64,000 nt of DNA from Novosphingobium sp. FKTRR1 (GTDB lineage: Bacteria; Pseudomonadota; Alphaproteobacteria; Sphingomonadales; Sphingomonadaceae), in assembly GCF_020404405.1 (NCBI RefSeq), contig NZ_JAIZDA010000001.1, forward strand, positions 360,084-424,083, in the 5' to 3' direction. The translations under genes were made by a program, and so were the position numbers. Below are positions 8,166-17,175 of this stretch, piece after piece. The notes under the pieces were generated by a model that was given only the letters and a program-made list of their open reading frames with translations, was not told the origin of the DNA and did no database searches. How positions within the stretch are numbered: position 1 is the first letter of the stretch; each line of letters begins with the position of its first letter.

Positions 8166-9500
8166 ATGACCGCCCTTCCCATCGCGCCCCAAACCGCTTC
8201 TGCGCAAGATGCCCATGGAGGCGCTCCCCATGGCGGCGCTCACGGCCCGGTCACCTCGGGCGAGCTGGCCATCGGTGTCATCATCGGTCGCACGTCGGAG
8301 TTCTTCGACTTCTTCGTCTATGCCATCGCCTCGGTGCTGGTGTTTCCGAAGTTCTTCTTCCCCGAATTCGATCCGCTGACCGGCACCTTGTGGTCGTTTG
8401 CGATCTTTGCGCTGGCCTTCCTTGCCCGCCCGTTCGGCACGGTGGCGTTCACCGCGCTCGACCGGCTTTATGGCCGCACCACCAAGCTGACGGTCGCGCT
8501 GTTCCTGCTTGGCGGATCGACCGCGGCCATTGCCTTCCTGCCCGGCCACGCCACGCTGGGCAACGATGCGGTGTGGCTGCTGGCGCTGTTGCGGCTGGGC
8601 CAAGGCTTTGCCCAGGGCGGCACGTGGGAAGGCCTGCCCTCGCTCCTGGCATTGGGCGCGCCTGAAAACCGGCGCGGCTGGTATGCGATGATCCCGCAAC
8701 TGGGCGCGCCGCTTGGCCTGATCGTCGCCAGCTTGCTGTTCGCGTTCTTCACCGCATCGCTGCCCGCCGCCGACTTCCTTGAATGGGGCTGGCGCTTCCC
8801 GTTCTTCGTCGCCTTTGCGATCAACGTGGTGGCGCTGTTCGCGCGGCTGCAGATGGTCGGCTCGCACGATGTCGAGGAACTGTTTGCCAGCACCGCCTTG
8901 CAGCCCGAACCGGTGCTGGCGACCTTGCGCGCGGAATGGCGCACCGTCGTGATCGGCGCTTTCGCCCCGCTCGCCAGCTTTGCGCTGTTCCACATGGTCA
9001 CCGTGTTCCCGCTCTCGTGGGTGTTCCTGTTCACGTCCGAAGAGCCGACCCGCTTTCTGGTGATCGAGGCGGCCAGCGGCGCGCTGGGCGTCGCGGCGAT
9101 CGTCGCCTCGGGGCTGTTGGCTGACCGCTTCGGCCGCCGCACGGTGCTGGCCGGATCGGCCGCCGCGATTGCCGCGTTCAGCGGGTTTGCCCCGCAGTTT
9201 CTGGGTCTTGGCGAAGCAGGCCAGATCGCGTTCATGACCACCGGCTTCATCCTGCTCGGCCTTGGCTTCGGACAGGCTTCAGGCTCGGTTTCCAGCAGCT
9301 TCCCGATCCACCGGCGCTATACCGGCTCGGCGCTGACCAGCGACCTTGCGTGGCTGTTCGGTGCCGGGTTCGCCCCGCTGGTGGCGTTGTGGCTGTCGGC
9401 CAGCTTCGGCCTGATCGCCTCGGGCGGCTATTTGCTGTCGGGCGCGCTGGCGACGCTGCTTGCGCTGTGGCTCAACCGCGAACTGGGCCGGACAGGCTGA
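8166..9500 (+). CDS. MFS transporter, metabolite:H+ symporter type
   Basis: A 444-residue, 12-helix major facilitator protein. After a His/Gly-rich cytoplasmic N-terminus, the first helix region reads GRTSEFFDFFVYAIASVLVFPKFFFPEFDP. This is a hallmark of the MHS subfamily, whose members import organic acids, betaine or shikimate. The loop between helices 2 and 3 carries the MFS RLYGRTTKL motif. It diverges from cyoA across a 160-nt region containing a palindrome and an FNR-like box, so shared regulation is possible. The substrate is unknown. Confidence 0.85.
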   Translation: MTALPIAPQTASAQDAHGGAPHGGAHGPVTSGELAIGVIIGRTSEFFDFFVYAIASVLVFPKFFFPEFDPLTGTLWSFAIFALAFLARPFGTVAFTALDRLYGRTTKLTVALFLLGGSTAAIAFLPGHATLGNDAVWLLALLRLGQGFAQGGTWEGLPSLLALGAPENRRGWYAMIPQLGAPLGLIVASLLFAFFTASLPAADFLEWGWRFPFFVAFAINVVALFARLQMVGSHDVEELFASTALQPEPVLATLRAEWRTVVIGAFAPLASFALFHMVTVFPLSWVFLFTSEEPTRFLVIEAASGALGVAAIVASGLLADRFGRRTVLAGSAAAIAAFSGFAPQFLGLGEAGQIAFMTTGFILLGLGFGQASGSVSSSFPIHRRYTGSALTSDLAWLFGAGFAPLVALWLSASFGLIASGGYLLSGALATLLALWLNRELGRTG

Positions 9501-9529
9501 CCGGCTGACAGGCTGACCGGCTGACAGGC
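9491..9529. repeat. 16-bp tandem repeat spanning the MFS stop codon
   Basis: Two exact copies of GACAGGCTGACCGGCT (9491-9506 and 9507-9522) are followed by a partial third. The TGA stop of the MFS gene is inside the first copy, so the repeat has grown at the extreme 3' end of the gene. Confidence 0.85.
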
Positions 9530-9551
9530 GGCCCCGGCCGATCCCGCATTC

Positions 9552-9588
9552 CCGCCGCCCTTGCCTCCTTTGGGCAAAAGGGCGGCGG
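9552..9588 (+). terminator. Hairpin downstream of the MFS gene, possible terminator
   Basis: Arms CCGCCGCCCTT (9552-9562) and AAGGGCGGCGG (9578-9588) form an 11-bp GC-rich stem. The following ATTGCTTT is only weakly T-rich, so termination is plausible but not certain. The structure separates the MFS gene from the TPR-sulfotransferase gene. Confidence 0.5.
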
Positions 9589-9686
9589 ATTGCTTTGACA
9601 GGCGCGGCGGTTCGCTGCCATCGTTCGGGGCACAGGTGGACCCATGGTTCACGCACCCGCACGATCACGGACTAGCGCGCTTGAGC

Positions 9687-11633
9687 ATGGCAGGAACCGG
9701 ACCAACCACCATCGGGCGCAAGCCCGCCACAACGGTGGCGGGCGCTGCCCCTACCGGTACGCTGGAGCGCGCGATCGCGCACGGTCGCGGTCTGCTTGAA
9801 CGCGCCCCCGCACTGGCCGCCGAACAGGCGCGCGAGATCCTGCGCGTCGTCCCCGCCAGTGCCGAGGCGCTGCTGCTGCTGGGCCTTGCGCTCGCCGCGC
9901 TGGGCCGGATCGAGGAAGCGGTGCCGCCCTTGCGCGAAGCGGCAAGGCGCAACCCCGAAAGCTATGAGACATGGCGCGCGCTGGCCGACCAGCTTGTGCT
10001 GACCGGCGACAACGCCGGGGCCGACTTCGCCTTTGCCCAGCAGTTGCGCTGTCAGGCGACCGATCCGGTGCTGCAGGCCGGCGCGCTGGCGCTGTGCCGC
10101 AACGAGATCCCGTTCGCCGAACGCGCGCTCAAGCAATACCTCAAGCAGCACCCCACCGACATCGCCGCCATCCGCATGCTGGCCGAAGTGGCCGGACGCA
10201 TCGGCCGCAATCGCGATGCGATTTCGCTGTTGAGCCGCGCGGTCGAACTGGCGCCCAGCTTTGAGCCAGCACGGTTCAATCTAGCCACCGTGCTGTACCG
10301 CATGGGCGAATCAGGCCAAGCGCTCGAACAGCTTGAGGCGCTGCTGGCAATTGCCCCGCACAACAGCGCCTATCGCAATTTGGCCGCCGCGGCGCTGGGC
10401 CGCATCGGTGAGGTCGACAAGGCGATCGAGCACTACGACTTCCTCGTCAAGCGCCATCCCGGGGCCTCGAAGATCTGGCTCAGCTATGGCCACTCGCTCA
10501 AGACCGTGGGGCGGCAGGCCGACAGCATTGCCGCCTATCGCCGCTGCATCGCGCTCGAACCCGGTTTTGGCGAAGCGTGGTGGAGCCTTGCCAACCTCAA
10601 GACCGTCTCGCTCGGCCCCGATGATGTCGCGGCGATGGAACACGCGCTGGCGACGGTGGCGGAACTGGGCAACGAGGACCGCTATCACCTGCACTTCGCC
10701 ATCGGCAAGGCGCTGGAGGACATGGGTGAGGCCGAGCGCGCCTTTGCCGCCTATGCTACCGCCAACGCCCTGCGCCGCACCGAGCTGGATTATGACGCCG
10801 ATGTGGTGACCGCGCTGGTCGATCGCTCGATCGCCACGGTGACCCCGGCGTTTCTGGCGGGGCTGGAGGGCGGCGGGCACCCTGCCCTCGACCCGATCTT
10901 CATCATCGGCATGCCGCGCGCCGGGTCGACGCTGGTCGAACAGATCCTTGCCAGCCACCCCCTGATCGAGGGTACGCAGGAGCTGCCCGAAATGATGGTG
11001 ATCGCGCGCAGGCTGGGCGCCGAGAAGCCGGGGTCGGCCTATCCGGCAACGATCCCTGCGGGCGAGAAGCTGGCCGCGCTGGGCCGCGAATATATCGAGG
11101 AAACGCGCATCCAGCGCAAGCTGGGCCGGGCGCGCTACATCGACAAGATGCCCAACAACTGGCAGCATGTCGCGCTGATCCACCTTGCGCTGCCCAATGC
11201 GCGGATCATCGATGCCCGGCGCCATCCGCTGGGCTGCTGCTTTTCCAACTTCAAGCAGCACTTCGCGCGCGGTCAGGGTTTCGCCTATGATCTGGTCACG
11301 ATGGGTCGGTACTATGCCGACTATGTGCGGCTGATGGACCATGTCGACCGCGTGCTGCCGGGGCGGGTCCACCGCGTGTTCTACGAAAGGATGGTCACCG
11401 ATACCGAGGCCGAAGTGCGCGCGCTGCTCGACTATGTCGGAGTCGAATTCGATCCGGCATGCTTGCGCTTCCATGAAAACAGCCGCCCGGTCCGTACCGC
11501 CAGTTCCGAACAGGTGCGCCGTCCGATCAATCGCGACGGTATGGAGCAATGGTATAATTTTGCACCATTTCTTGGCCCCTTGCGTGAAGCATTGGGACCG
11601 GCGTTGACCGAATACCCCTATCTCGAAGCGTGA
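9687..11633 (+). CDS. TPR-repeat sulfotransferase family protein (copy 1)
   Basis: About 648 residues. The N-terminal ~390 residues are tetratricopeptide repeats (repeated A..LG/AL..LGR..EA patterns). The C-terminal ~250 residues are a Sulfotransfer_3-type domain with the PAPS 5'-phosphosulfate loop (FIIGMPRAGSTLVEQILASHP), a conserved IDKMPNNWQH stretch and the second nucleotide motif region IIDARRHPLGCCFSNFKQ. Such proteins transfer sulfate from PAPS to unknown acceptors; the TPR part probably binds a partner or peptide. ATG at 9687 is chosen because upstream in-frame codons lack TPR homology. It directly precedes a TonB-dependent receptor gene, the same pairing seen again at 25.7-30.6 kb with a clear paralogue. 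Confidence 0.88.
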   Translation: MAGTGPTTIGRKPATTVAGAAPTGTLERAIAHGRGLLERAPALAAEQAREILRVVPASAEALLLLGLALAALGRIEEAVPPLREAARRNPESYETWRALADQLVLTGDNAGADFAFAQQLRCQATDPVLQAGALALCRNEIPFAERALKQYLKQHPTDIAAIRMLAEVAGRIGRNRDAISLLSRAVELAPSFEPARFNLATVLYRMGESGQALEQLEALLAIAPHNSAYRNLAAAALGRIGEVDKAIEHYDFLVKRHPGASKIWLSYGHSLKTVGRQADSIAAYRRCIALEPGFGEAWWSLANLKTVSLGPDDVAAMEHALATVAELGNEDRYHLHFAIGKALEDMGEAERAFAAYATANALRRTELDYDADVVTALVDRSIATVTPAFLAGLEGGGHPALDPIFIIGMPRAGSTLVEQILASHPLIEGTQELPEMMVIARRLGAEKPGSAYPATIPAGEKLAALGREYIEETRIQRKLGRARYIDKMPNNWQHVALIHLALPNARIIDARRHPLGCCFSNFKQHFARGQGFAYDLVTMGRYYADYVRLMDHVDRVLPGRVHRVFYERMVTDTEAEVRALLDYVGVEFDPACLRFHENSRPVRTASSEQVRRPINRDGMEQWYNFAPFLGPLREALGPALTEYPYLEA

Positions 11634-11743
11634 TCTGACCGCTTAAAAGGGTGGTCCTTGCCGATTGCGGCAAGGCCGCCTGCTCGGTTACCCTGTTCTT
11701 GCGCGGCGGCATGAGGGTGTCGGCCGCTCAACAGGGGAACACG

Positions 11744-14188
11744 ATGCGCATGATCTCGAAGGACCGCTGGCGTCTGTCGCAGGCGGCGATCGTCGGCACG
11801 ATGCTGTCGTCGGTGGCAATTCCCGCGCTGGCGCAGGAAGCACCGGCACCGGCCGAAGCCGCCGCCGCGCCGCTCGCCGCAGGGGAAATCGTCGTCACCG
11901 CCACCCGCCGTTCGGAAAGCCTGCAGAAGGTGCCGATCAGCATTCAGGCGCTCAGCACCGCCACGCTCGAACAGCGTCAGGTGCAAAGCTTCGACGATTA
12001 CGCCAAGATGCTGCCCAGCGTGTCGTTCAACTCGTTCGGTCCGGGGCAGAGCCAGGTCTATTTCCGCGGCATCAACTCGGGCGGTGACGGGCTTGACGTG
12101 GGCTCGCTGCCCACCGTCGGCAGCTACATCGACGAAATCCCGGTGACCACCGTCGGCAACTCGGTCGACATCCACTTGTACGACATCCAGCGCATCGAGG
12201 CGCTGGCCGGGCCGCAGGGTACGCTGTTCGGCGCCAGTTCGCTGGCGGGCACGCTGCGCATCATCACCAACAAGCCCTCCACCGGCAAGTTCGAAGCCGG
12301 GTACGATCTGCAGGTCAACAAGTACGGCAAGGGTGGCGCGGGCGGCACCGCCGAAGCGTTCGTCAACGTGCCGATCAGCGCCAATGCCGCGATCCGTCTC
12401 GTCGGCTATTACAAGCGCGAAGGCGGCTTCATCGACAACACCTACAAGCAGCGGACGTATTCGCTCGACGATCCCGATCCGAACACCAACGTCACCATCG
12501 ACAACGCCAAGTTCGTCGGCAAAGATCAGAACACCGTCGACACTTATGGCGGTCGCGCCGCGTTGAAGGTCGACCTCGACAGCGACTGGTCGGTGACGCC
12601 GCAACTGATCTATCAAAAGCAGATCTCGCACGGGTCATGGCTGTTCGACCCGGCAGCGGGCGACCTGAAGGTCCACGACTTCCTCGATTCGTTCAACCGC
12701 GACGAACTGGCGCAGGCATCGCTGACCATTCAGGGCAAGATCGGCAACTGGGATGTCACCTATGCCGGTTCGTACTTCGACCGGCACAAGAAATCGGCCA
12801 TCGACTATTCGTATTACACCGTTGCCTATGACCACTACTCGCTGGCCGGCGGCTATGCGGCGGCTGGCGACTACTATTTCTACACAAAGTATCCGGACGG
12901 CAAGGGCGGCTACCTCAACCCGAACCAGTTCGAATACCAGAACATGCACTTCACCAAGCAGACGCACGAGTTGCGCTTCAGTTCGCCCGCCGACGCGCCG
13001 GTGCGGTTGACCTTCGGCGCCTTCATGCAGCGCCAGCAGAACAAGATCGCCACCGATTTTGCGACCGCAGGCATCACCGCTTCGGGCGTGCCGATCACGG
13101 ACTTCCCCAATCAGGGCCTGTATCCGTTGCCCGGTTTCCCCGACGCCGTGTTCCTCAAGCGGCTCGATCGCGTCGACCGCGACTATGCCGTGTTTGCCGA
13201 AGAGAACATCGACATCACCTCGTCGTTGACGCTGACCGGCGGCATCCGCTTCTTCAGTGTCGACAACACGCTCTACGGGTTCTCGGGCATCGCCGGGCTG
13301 GGGCGCAGGCCATCGCGTTGCGTGGCGACCAGCGACAGCTTCTACCCCTGCATCAGCGTGAACAAGCAATACAAGGAGCAGGGTGAGACCCACAAGATCA
13401 GCCTGTCGTGGAAGATCGATCCATCGCGGATGATCTATGCCACGTATTCAACCGGCTTCCGCCCCGGCGGCAACGACCGGCGACCGGGCACCCCGTCGTT
13501 CCTGGCCGATACGCTGACCAACTACGAACTGGGCTGGAAAACCTCGTGGCTGGGCAACTCCATCCGCTTCAACGGCGCGGTGTTCCATGAAAAGTGGCAG
13601 AAGATCCAGTTCACCCTGCCCGGCGCCAACGGACAGAACTATCTGCTCAACGCGCCCGGCGGTGCCGAAGTGAACGGCGTGGAAAGCGACATTGCCTATT
13701 ACAACGGCGGCTTCTCGCTGACCGGATCGGCCGCCTATATCGACGCCAAGCTGGCCGATGACTTCTGCAACGCGCGCGGCTGCACGCCCAAGGGCACGCA
13801 GCTTCCCGCCACGCCGAAGTTCAAGGGCAACGTCACCGCGCGCTATGCGTGGAACGACGTGTCGTGGAAGCCGTTCATTCAGGCATCGGCCAACCACCAG
13901 AGCGGCACCCGCGCCGCGCTGCTGGACAGCTTCGTCTATGACACGGTCAACTATCTGGGGCAGACGGTCAGCCAGTTCGGCTTCACCAAGGCATTCACCA
14001 CGTTCGATTTTTCGGCCGGGTTGAGCTTTGGCGACATCAAGCTGGAAGCCTATATCCAGAACGCCTTCGACAAGCGCGGCATCCTGTCAAAGGCTTCGGC
14101 TTGCGGCCTTGCCGAGTGCCGTTCGAATGCGCGCTTCTATCCGATCAAGCCGCAACTGTTCGGCATCAAGGCGTCCCAGCGCTTCTGA
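11744..14188 (+). CDS. TonB-dependent outer-membrane receptor (copy 1)
   Basis: An 814-residue receptor. A signal peptide ends near AIPALAQE, and the plug domain opens with EIVVTATRRSESLQKVPISI and contains a GPQGTLFGASSLAGTLRIIT stretch. A long beta-barrel finishes in a terminal aromatic residue (ASQRF). It takes up a substrate at the outer membrane using TonB energy. The chosen ATG (11744) has an AGGGGA ribosome-binding site 6 nt away. The sphingomonad-type plug does not reveal the ligand. It lies 110 nt after the TPR-sulfotransferase gene and is followed by an intrinsic terminator. Confidence 0.93.
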   Translation: MRMISKDRWRLSQAAIVGTMLSSVAIPALAQEAPAPAEAAAAPLAAGEIVVTATRRSESLQKVPISIQALSTATLEQRQVQSFDDYAKMLPSVSFNSFGPGQSQVYFRGINSGGDGLDVGSLPTVGSYIDEIPVTTVGNSVDIHLYDIQRIEALAGPQGTLFGASSLAGTLRIITNKPSTGKFEAGYDLQVNKYGKGGAGGTAEAFVNVPISANAAIRLVGYYKREGGFIDNTYKQRTYSLDDPDPNTNVTIDNAKFVGKDQNTVDTYGGRAALKVDLDSDWSVTPQLIYQKQISHGSWLFDPAAGDLKVHDFLDSFNRDELAQASLTIQGKIGNWDVTYAGSYFDRHKKSAIDYSYYTVAYDHYSLAGGYAAAGDYYFYTKYPDGKGGYLNPNQFEYQNMHFTKQTHELRFSSPADAPVRLTFGAFMQRQQNKIATDFATAGITASGVPITDFPNQGLYPLPGFPDAVFLKRLDRVDRDYAVFAEENIDITSSLTLTGGIRFFSVDNTLYGFSGIAGLGRRPSRCVATSDSFYPCISVNKQYKEQGETHKISLSWKIDPSRMIYATYSTGFRPGGNDRRPGTPSFLADTLTNYELGWKTSWLGNSIRFNGAVFHEKWQKIQFTLPGANGQNYLLNAPGGAEVNGVESDIAYYNGGFSLTGSAAYIDAKLADDFCNARGCTPKGTQLPATPKFKGNVTARYAWNDVSWKPFIQASANHQSGTRAALLDSFVYDTVNYLGQTVSQFGFTKAFTTFDFSAGLSFGDIKLEAYIQNAFDKRGILSKASACGLAECRSNARFYPIKPQLFGIKASQRF

Positions 14189-14219
14189 TCGCACGCGTCT
14201 GATCGCGCAGGACCGACCG

Positions 14220-14257
14220 ATGGCAGGCCTCTGACAAAGGGGCCTGCCATTTTCTTT
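14220..14257 (+). terminator. Intrinsic terminator after TonB receptor copy 1
   Basis: A perfect 10-bp stem ATGGCAGGCC / GGCCTGCCAT (14220-14229, 14241-14250) is followed by TTTCTTT. It ends the sulfotransferase-receptor unit before the GST-like gene. Confidence 0.85.
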
Positions 14258-14382
14258 GGCCGCCGCAGCCACTCGCCCGCCCCTTTGCAAACACCGGTTG
14301 CAAAGCGCCACGGAAATCGCATCATGCCGCCAAACGACGCAGGTCCGACCGCGGACCCTGTGCGCCATGGGGGAGAGCGAGC

Positions 14383-15300
14383 TTGGCCAAGATCATCCTG
14401 CATCACTACGACAGTTCGCCGTTTTCGGAAAAAGTGCGGGTCTGTCTTGGGATCAAGCGGCTGGAATGGCTGGCGGTCGAACAGCCCGTCATCATGCCCA
14501 AGCCCGCGCTGCTGCCGCTGACCGGCGGGTACCGGCGCATCCCGGTGATGCAGATCGGCGCGGACGTCTGGCTCGACAGCGTGGCCATCGTCGCCGAACT
14601 GGAGCGGCGCCACCCTGCCCCCTCGCTGTTTCCCGCAGGAACGGGAGGCCTTGCCACCGCGCTGCAATACTGGACCGACCGCGAGGTGTTTCAGGCCGCT
14701 GTCGGCGTGATCTTCGGCGGCCTTGGCGACAAAGTGGACCCCGCCTTCATCAAGGATCGGGAGGCGCTGTCGGGTCGGCCGTTCGACCCGCAGGCGATGG
14801 CCGGGGCGGTGCCGTACCTGTCCGACCAGTTCCGCGCCCATGCCGCGCTGCTCTCGGCGCAGTTGGCCGACGGTCGCGCCTTTCTGGAAGGGGCCGCGCC
14901 CGGCCTTGCCGACGCCACCGCCTATTACAACTTGTGGTTCGTGCGCGCCGCGTTTCCGCCCGCCGCCGCGCTGTTCGCCGATCTGCCGCACCTTGGCGAC
15001 TGGCTCGACCGCGTTGCCGCGCTGGGTCACGGCACCCGCAGCGCCGCCACCCCGGACGAGGCGCTGGCCATCGCCGCCGCGCACGCGCCCGACCCGGCGC
15101 TGCTGGCCGCCAGCGGCGAGCACCCGCTGCTGGGCCAGTCCGTCATCGCCAGCGCCACCGATTACGGCCGCGATCCCGTTGCTGGGCAACTGGTCGGCGC
15201 CTCGGCACAACTGTTCAGCCTCGCCCGGCAGGACGCGCAATTGGGCACAATCCACGTCCACCTGCCGCGCATCGGCTACGCCCTCAGCCCGGCGGGTTAG
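14383..15300 (+). CDS. Glutathione S-transferase family protein
   Basis: A 305-residue protein whose first ~80 residues form a thioredoxin-like GST N-terminal domain: ILHHYDSSPFSEKVRVCLG, then a cis-Pro region GYRRIPVMQIGADVWLDS and the E-rich glutathione contact AIVAELERR. A helical C-terminal domain and an extra ~80-residue tail follow. Enzymes of this type conjugate or remove glutathione; in sphingomonads some cleave lignin ethers, but nothing here shows that. The start is a TTG (14383) preceded by a strong GGGGGAGAG site 8 nt upstream. No in-frame ATG fits. It stands alone between a terminator and the small RNA gene. Confidence 0.85.
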   Translation: MAKIILHHYDSSPFSEKVRVCLGIKRLEWLAVEQPVIMPKPALLPLTGGYRRIPVMQIGADVWLDSVAIVAELERRHPAPSLFPAGTGGLATALQYWTDREVFQAAVGVIFGGLGDKVDPAFIKDREALSGRPFDPQAMAGAVPYLSDQFRAHAALLSAQLADGRAFLEGAAPGLADATAYYNLWFVRAAFPPAAALFADLPHLGDWLDRVAALGHGTRSAATPDEALAIAAAHAPDPALLAASGEHPLLGQSVIASATDYGRDPVAGQLVGASAQLFSLARQDAQLGTIHVHLPRIGYALSPAG

Positions 15301-15388
15301 CCTGGCGCTCGATTGCGATCCGATTTGGTTACCTCCCCTTCCGGCAGGGAGGGATAGGGGGTGGGGGCTCCACCTCACCGGCAAGCAC

Positions 15389-15421
15389 AAAAAAACCCGC
15401 ACGCGGAATTCGCGCACGGGT
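15389..15421 (-). terminator. Strong intrinsic terminator of the small RNA
   Basis: On the minus strand, ACCCGTGCGCG, loop AATTC, CGCGTGCGGGT, then TTTTTT. The 11-bp stem has two G-U wobble pairs in RNA, a 5-nt loop and a clean T-tract. Orientation shows that it terminates leftward transcription, and no protein gene ends nearby on that strand. Confidence 0.88.
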
Positions 15422-15756
15422 CTGGGCCGGGTGGCGAGTCCGGTTAACGCCGCTGGCAGGTGGGGAAGGCGCGGACGGGTGCGGTCGGCGCTGGTTTGGG
15501 TTCTCGACGCGGGTGTTAGCGAATGGCGAAAGTGGCGCGTTGAGGGACCAAATTCGCTCGACCCTGACGGGCACGCAGGCACCGGGGTGGGCTCGCGCTC
15601 TTGCCGGACTACCTTGCGGGCTTGGGGCCCGATCCCACGGCGGAGGTAACAGGCCCCGCCGTTCGTGCCGCGAATGCGGACGCCTCCGTCCTTGGAAAGC
15701 GCCGACCGCGCGCCGGGTCGCAAAGGCGAAGCGCTCACGCCCCAGCTCCCGTCACG
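15389..15756 (-). ncRNA. Putative independent small RNA gene, about 370 nt
   Basis: The 520-bp gap between the GST gene and the restriction endonuclease gene contains a complete leftward transcription unit: a near-consensus sigma70 promoter (15763-15791), about 370 nt of GC-rich transcript, and a strong intrinsic terminator (15389-15421). An open frame crosses the region, but it would be leaderless, runs through the terminator and resembles no protein. Local hairpins are visible, for example 7-bp arms at 15637-15643/15656-15662 and 5-bp arms at 15678-15682/15687-15691. I looked for RNase P, tmRNA and 6S signatures and did not find convincing ones. The 5' end is inferred from the -10 position. 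Confidence 0.6.
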
Positions 15757-15762
15757 GCGCGG

Positions 15763-15791
15763 CATATAACCCATATGGTTCGTTTTGTCAA
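15763..15791 (-). promoter_or_regulatory. Near-consensus sigma70 promoter for the small RNA
   Basis: Read on the minus strand: -35 TTGACA (15791-15786, perfect), a 17-nt spacer, and -10 TATATG (15768-15763). It lies 31 nt beyond the stop codon of the restriction endonuclease gene and points into a region without a protein gene. Confidence 0.75.
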
Positions 15792-15821
15792 GGGCGATAC
15801 GGAAGTATTAGGGTCAATCCG

Positions 15822-17141
15822 TTAAAGCTGCACGATCTCATGTCGTTGATAGAGCCGAGTAAGGTCGGCATGGGCAACGCGGAACTGACTGCGCCGTTTA
15901 ATTTCAGGCTTTGCCGAAGACGCTTGTTCGACCTTGATGGCGGGGTCGTACCAAATGGTGCCGGTAGCGAAGGCTTTGAGAAATAAAAGAAAATCAGTCT
16001 GTTCGCACAATAGGATGTGGGCACCGTAGCAGTATTCGGGCGGCGGCGTGCGGAAGAGCGAAGGCACATAGGCGGCCTGGGCATGCTTGCGGTTCCAGTG
16101 CGCCATCATGCCCCGGAACGACCATGAGGCGGCAACAGTGTCTGCTGCGTCGAGCAGGGAGAATCCACCATCGAAATCAGTAATTTTGCCAGTTGTCGCG
16201 TCAAAACCGGTCATCGTCATGCGCAGGCCGGTCAGCGCGTGAGCCCCGCGCGTACAGTCATAGCGCCCCCCAAAGTTGATGCGGTCGGGCTTGCCAGCTT
16301 GATCGGGATAGCCGAACCGCGTCAGGAAGCTCGCAACGCCACCAGTGCGATAGAGACCACCTGTCGGCTCAGGTGTCATCAGGGTGACTGGTGATTTAGG
16401 TCGGTACGACAGTAGGTCACTTACGCCGTACTGCTTAACTTCCCAGCCCATGAAGTCGGGTTCGGCATAGCCATTGGGGCTGATGCCCAGTTCGGCTTCC
16501 AGAGTATAGCCGCCACCATTGCGGGCAGCATAGGGAGCCTTGATGCCACTAGGGGCTAGCTTTTGCGATGCGATCCATTGTAGCCGGTAAATGCGGCGCA
16601 ACTCATCCAGCAACTGCTGCTTCGGGCTTGTAGTTTGCCTCAGCGTTAGCGGCAGTTCCAGAAACACTCCGATTGTGGGCCATTCGCGCGCAGTCAGTTC
16701 GGCGGTAATGGGATCGGCAGCGTTTGCAGCATAACCCAGCACCCCGCCTTGCTGCGTGATACCAAGAACCAACAGGCGTCCCTCATCGCGCACACGCATG
16801 ATAGACGACGGCGCATGCTTGCAACCTGACAAGAACCCGGACATGCGCACTTCGGGATAGCGCGGGTAGAGAATGAGGCCGGTATTCGGCGCAAGGTGTC
16901 GGCCCGCTTCATCGATCCAGCAGAAGTCTACTGCAGCCTTTGCGCGGTCGCGGACGGCGCCGGCCACAGCGGCATCGTCGGGGCGAATCTCGCCATGTGG
17001 GATGATGTTGAGCGCCGAGAAATCACCGCCGAGATAGACTTGGTTCTTAGAGTTATCATTAGGCGCTAGCTTCTTGGCATAGATGCGCGATGCGCCGTAA
17101 TGCCGCATCAGTTCTAACAGGTGTCCTAGCGATGCAACCAA
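15822..17141 (-). CDS. Type II restriction endonuclease, MvaI/BcnI family
   Basis: A 439-residue protein whose C-terminal half has the MvaI/BcnI nuclease signature: GGGYTLEAELGI with E215, then AEPDFMGWEVKQYG giving D229, E234 and K236 as the likely metal-binding D...E-x-K site. MvaI cuts CCWGG and BcnI cuts CCSGG, so a CC(N)GG-type target is expected. The start is a TTG at 17141: an in-frame TAA lies immediately upstream and a GGGGCGGG site precedes it. It follows the methyltransferase gene by 34 nt in the same direction. Base composition is visibly lower in GC than the neighbours, a sign of recent acquisition. The N-terminal ~200 residues I do not recognise. Confidence 0.85.
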   Translation of the reverse strand: MVASLGHLLELMRHYGASRIYAKKLAPNDNSKNQVYLGGDFSALNIIPHGEIRPDDAAVAGAVRDRAKAAVDFCWIDEAGRHLAPNTGLILYPRYPEVRMSGFLSGCKHAPSSIMRVRDEGRLLVLGITQQGGVLGYAANAADPITAELTAREWPTIGVFLELPLTLRQTTSPKQQLLDELRRIYRLQWIASQKLAPSGIKAPYAARNGGGYTLEAELGISPNGYAEPDFMGWEVKQYGVSDLLSYRPKSPVTLMTPEPTGGLYRTGGVASFLTRFGYPDQAGKPDRINFGGRYDCTRGAHALTGLRMTMTGFDATTGKITDFDGGFSLLDAADTVAASWSFRGMMAHWNRKHAQAAYVPSLFRTPPPEYCYGAHILLCEQTDFLLFLKAFATGTIWYDPAIKVEQASSAKPEIKRRSQFRVAHADLTRLYQRHEIVQL

Positions 17142-17175
17142 TTACCCGCCCCTGATCTTGGCCATGGGATCCCGT

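Noticed and set aside
15389..15756. tmRNA, RNase P RNA or 6S RNA identity for the small RNA
   Set aside because: No tag-peptide reading frame, no T-arm/CCA acceptor, no GAGGAAAGTCC/ACAGAA RNase P elements and no clear single long 6S hairpin were found. The identity is therefore left open.
14137..15774. A long minus-strand frame crossing the GST gene and the small RNA region
   Set aside because: It would start within the small RNA promoter's -10 (leaderless), run through a strong terminator and lie antisense to the GST gene; no protein family fits.
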